NCBI GenBank assembly: GCA_031261245.1
Contig: JAISKU010000037.1
Location: 1-6,822 of the forward strand
DNA: 6,822 nucleotides
Source of the DNA: Oscillospiraceae bacterium
GTDB taxonomy: Bacteria; Bacillota; Clostridia; Oscillospirales; Oscillospiraceae
Reading direction: 5' to 3'
Each line of letters starts with the position of its first letter. Position 1 is the stretch's first letter. The translations under genes and the position numbers were made by a program. Shown here one piece after another: positions 5,140-6,822 of the stretch. The notes under the pieces were generated by a model. It did not search any database, was not told where the DNA came from, and saw only the letters and a program-made list of their open reading frames with translations.

Positions 5140-5415
5140 CTATTTCGCGATTATCTCGCGCAGGGCCTTGCCCGGCTTGAACTGCGGCACCTTTGTCGCG
5201 GGGATGCTGATGGCCTCCTTCGTCTTGGGGTTGCGGCCGATGCGCGGCGCGCGCGCCTTGACGTCGAAGATGCCGAAGCCGACGATCTGCACCTTTTCCC
5301 CGCTCAAAAGCGTCGCGGTGATGGTGTCGAGGGCGGCGTCGAGCGCCTTCTCGCTGTCCTTCTTCGACAGCCCGGAGTTCAGTGCGATTTTGCCTACCAG
5401 CTCGGTCTTGTTCAT
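5140..5415 (-). CDS. hup: HU family DNA-binding protein
   Basis: A 91-residue nucleoid protein, the usual HU length. The N-terminal helical half (1-40) forms the dimer. The family signature GFGIFDVKARAPRIGRNPKT is at 46-65, and the beta-arm runs to about residue 77 with the conserved P63 that wedges into DNA. HU binds and bends DNA without strong sequence preference, compacting the chromosome and assisting replication and repair. The ATG at 5415 has a strong GAGGAGG about 10 bases upstream, fitting high expression. It lies 65 bases after mazG and 57 before rqcP. Because Bacillota usually have a single HU, this may be the main essential copy. No clear promoter is seen in the mazG-hup gap, although the gap is AT-rich enough to hide one. 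Confidence 0.97.
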   Translation of the reverse strand: MNKTELVGKIALNSGLSKKDSEKALDAALDTITATLLSGEKVQIVGFGIFDVKARAPRIGRNPKTKEAISIPATKVPQFKPGKALREIIAK

Positions 5416-5480
5416 TTGTATATGTCCTCCTCAAAAATTAATTGCAAACTTCTATGTATCTTTATGGGCGTCGCCGCCCG
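5416..5480 (-). other. mazG-hup gap with a small GNRA-type hairpin
   Basis: Directly after the mazG stop, GGGCG-GCGA-CGCCC (5479-5466 on the minus strand) forms a 5-bp stem with a GCGA tetraloop. No T-run follows, so it is at most a weak terminator or mRNA 3' end. The remaining AT-rich DNA carries the hup ribosome site GAGGAGG (5426-5432). TTGCAA is present (5442-5447), but no -10 box fits at 17 bases. Confidence 0.4.
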
Positions 5481-6278
5481 TTAAAGCAACCTCTTCGCCC
5501 GGCGGTACCAGACGTCCATCTCCTCCGCCGACATTCCGGCGAGCGTAAGCCCCGCCCCGGAGACCATCTCCTCCATCTTGGAAAACCGCGCCACAAACAT
5601 GTCGGAGGAGGCGCTCAGCGCGTCCTCGGGGTCCGCCCCGATCCTCCGCGCGACGTTCACCGCGGAAAACAGCACGTCGCCGAGCTCGAAGAACGCCCGC
5701 TCCAGATCGCCGGAGACTATCGCGGCGTCCAGCTCGTCCACCTCCTCGCGCAGCTTGTCAAACGCGCCGGAGACGTCCTCCCAGTCAAACCCGACCTTCG
5801 CGGCCTTCTTCTGTATCTTCTCCGCGCGCCAAAGCGCCGGAAGGCTCTTCGCCACGGAGGAAAGCGAGTCGGAGACCGTGCTCTGGCTCTTCTCGACGCG
5901 CTTGAGCTCGTCCCAGTTTTGCAAAACCTCGCCGGAGCCGCTCACGGTCACGTCGCCGAACACGTGCGGGTGCCGGAAAAGCAGCTTGCGCACCACGGCG
6001 TCCGCCACGTCGTCGAGGTCAAAGGTTCCCGCGTCGTCCTCGATGTCCGCGTGGAACACGACCTGCGTCAGCACGTCGCCGAGCTCCTCGCGCAGGTGCA
6101 GCGGGTCGTTCTCGTCTATCGCCTCGACCGCCTCGTACGCCTCCTCGAGGAAGTTGCGCCGTATACTCAAATGCGTCTGCTCCTGATCCCACGGGCAGCC
6201 CTCGGGAGAGCGCAGCAGCTTGATAAGCCGCCGCAAATCCTCGACGCCGTATTTGTCTGAGCTTTCAAAATTTACCAT
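5481..6278 (-). CDS. mazG: nucleoside triphosphate pyrophosphohydrolase MazG
   Basis: A 265-residue cytoplasmic enzyme that hydrolyses NTPs or dNTPs to the monophosphate and pyrophosphate, a house-cleaning role. It has two tandem MazG domains. The first opens with the MazG hallmark CPWDQEQTH (28-36) and has the metal site E45-E46-x-x-E49 with E64-E65-x-x-D68. The linker motif KKAAKVGFDW (157-166) precedes the second domain, with E178-E179-x-x-E182 and E198-x-x-D201, so both metal sites look complete. Length matches E. coli-type MazG (about 263). Some clostridial MazG proteins (YabN) carry an N-terminal methylase-like domain, absent here. I chose the ATG at 6278, with GGAGGG 5 bases upstream; the frame is open 39 codons further but those encode a Cys-rich stretch unlike MazG and overlap the flippase gene. 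First complete gene of the mazG-hup-rqcP block. Confidence 0.95.
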   Translation of the reverse strand: MVNFESSDKYGVEDLRRLIKLLRSPEGCPWDQEQTHLSIRRNFLEEAYEAVEAIDENDPLHLREELGDVLTQVVFHADIEDDAGTFDLDDVADAVVRKLLFRHPHVFGDVTVSGSGEVLQNWDELKRVEKSQSTVSDSLSSVAKSLPALWRAEKIQKKAAKVGFDWEDVSGAFDKLREEVDELDAAIVSGDLERAFFELGDVLFSAVNVARRIGADPEDALSASSDMFVARFSKMEEMVSGAGLTLAGMSAEEMDVWYRRAKRLL

Positions 6279-6348
6279 AGTTCCCTCCGTTACGCAAGAG
6301 CAAAATTCAATTTCTCCGAAATAAACACACTTTGTCGCTGAAAAACCG
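6279..6348. other. intergenic gap between flippase gene and mazG
   Basis: 70 bases, AT-richer than the flanks, holding the mazG ribosome site GGAGGG (6283-6288). I see no well-spaced -35/-10 pair and no terminator hairpin, so mazG may be transcribed with the upstream flippase gene, or from a promoter too weak to recognise. Confidence 0.4.
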
Positions 6349-6822
6349 TCACGGCAGCCGCAAAAACCGCGCCACGCTGTCGCCCTTCGGCACATATTTC
6401 AAGTCCTCGCGCGTTATCGTCCGCGTCACTATAATCAGCGCCGCGTAGACCGCGACCGCGACGATCACCGCCGCCGCGAGGAAGAGCGCCTCCGCGCTCC
6501 GCCCGGTACCGAGCGCGCCGGAGAGCGCCCGCCGCGTGAGCCCGTACACGGAGTACGCCGCCACGCCCATCACGGCGGAGATGCAGAGCGGCTTCGCCGC
6601 CGTCCGCGCGACCCTCGCCGGCTCCGGCACCCTCATGCCGATTATGACGAGGTTAATGACCGTTATCGACGCGTAGCACGCGAGCGTGCCTATCGGCGAC
6701 CCTATTATCCCGATCCTCGCGTCCCCGACGAGCACGTAGTCGAGCGCGAGCTGCACTATCCCCCCCGCGAGGTACGTGAGCATCGGCACCCTCTCGTGTC
6801 CGTTCGCCTGAAGCACCGACGT
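6349..6822 (-). CDS. SpoVB/MurJ-like lipid flippase, C-terminal part (cut by window edge)
   Basis: The last 157 residues of a polytopic membrane protein whose start is beyond the right edge; the first GTG in the window is internal. The entry segment LQANGHERVPMLTYLAGG matches the transmembrane-helix/loop seen in SpoVB and related polysaccharide flippases (MOP superfamily, 'LQGxGxxxxP'). About four further hydrophobic segments follow, and the end, KYVPKGDSVARFLRLP, is like the 'lPkG..l...l' C-terminus of SpoVB proteins. Such proteins move lipid-linked wall precursors across the membrane; SpoVB acts in spore cortex synthesis and YabM is its paralogue beside mazG in Bacillus. The position before mazG favours the YabM/SpoVB group over MurJ. 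The missing N-terminal two-thirds prevent a finer call. Confidence 0.85.
   Translation of the reverse strand, partial: TSVLQANGHERVPMLTYLAGGIVQLALDYVLVGDARIGIIGSPIGTLACYASITVINLVIIGMRVPEPARVARTAAKPLCISAVMGVAAYSVYGLTRRALSGALGTGRSAEALFLAAAVIVAVAVYAALIIVTRTITREDLKYVPKGDSVARFLRLP

Noticed and set aside
5442..6260. 272-codon open frame on the plus strand
   Set aside because: Antisense of mazG, with Arg/His/Leu-rich shadow composition and no family motif; mazG is unmistakable on the other strand.
6279..6395. 39-codon N-terminal extension of MazG
   Set aside because: Cys/Arg-rich text unlike MazG, overlapping the end of the flippase gene; ATG 6278 has a strong ribosome site.
6349..6816. Complete 155-residue membrane protein starting at 6816
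   Set aside because: The supposed start is an internal GTG of a frame that stays open to the window edge, and the text begins inside a known flippase motif.

Overview
This window looks like chromosomal DNA of a GC-rich member of the Clostridia (Bacillota). Three things point there. The order SpoVB/YabM-like flippase, MazG, HU, RqcP (YabO) resembles the yabM-mazG(yabN)-yabO neighbourhood of Bacillota. Ribosome binding sites are strong AGGAGG-type and the sigma70-like promoters sit in AT-rich gaps. The nickel-maturation genes at the left edge (CooT, CooC) are typical of strict anaerobes with carbon monoxide dehydrogenase or a related nickel enzyme. Species or genus cannot be assigned from this sequence.

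Left block (1-1716, minus strand): a tightly packed four-gene operon. An aldo/keto reductase with two C-terminal [4Fe-4S] clusters comes first. It overlaps by 8 bases a small histidine-rich protein, followed after 10 bases by a CooT-family nickel-binding protein, which overlaps by one base the start of a CooC/MinD-type ATPase cut by the window edge. The last three look like a nickel handling and insertion set; the reductase is an unexpected partner. The target enzyme may lie beyond position 1.

Middle (1717-3174): an AT-rich divergent promoter region of about 130 bp drives the operon leftwards and a lone MFS transporter rightwards. The two -35 boxes are only 7 bp apart and form an inverted repeat. 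The 3' end of the MFS gene, including its stop codon, is repeated three times in tandem with a period of 38-39 bp. A cluster of GC-rich hairpins follows, acting as terminators for the converging transcription units.

Right block (3160-6822, minus strand): transcription runs from the C-terminal part of a SpoVB/MurJ-like flippase through mazG (nucleotide pyrophosphohydrolase, two MazG domains), hup (HU), rqcP (ribosome quality control), an AI-2E-family membrane protein and a GtrA-family membrane protein. The last three overlap each other (4 and 14 bases). A perfect 13-bp hairpin without a T-run separates hup from rqcP.

I see no CRISPR array, tRNA, rRNA, transposase or prophage. The strongest candidates for something little described are the Fe-S aldo/keto reductase / His-rich / CooT / CooC operon and the repeat structure at the end of the MFS gene.
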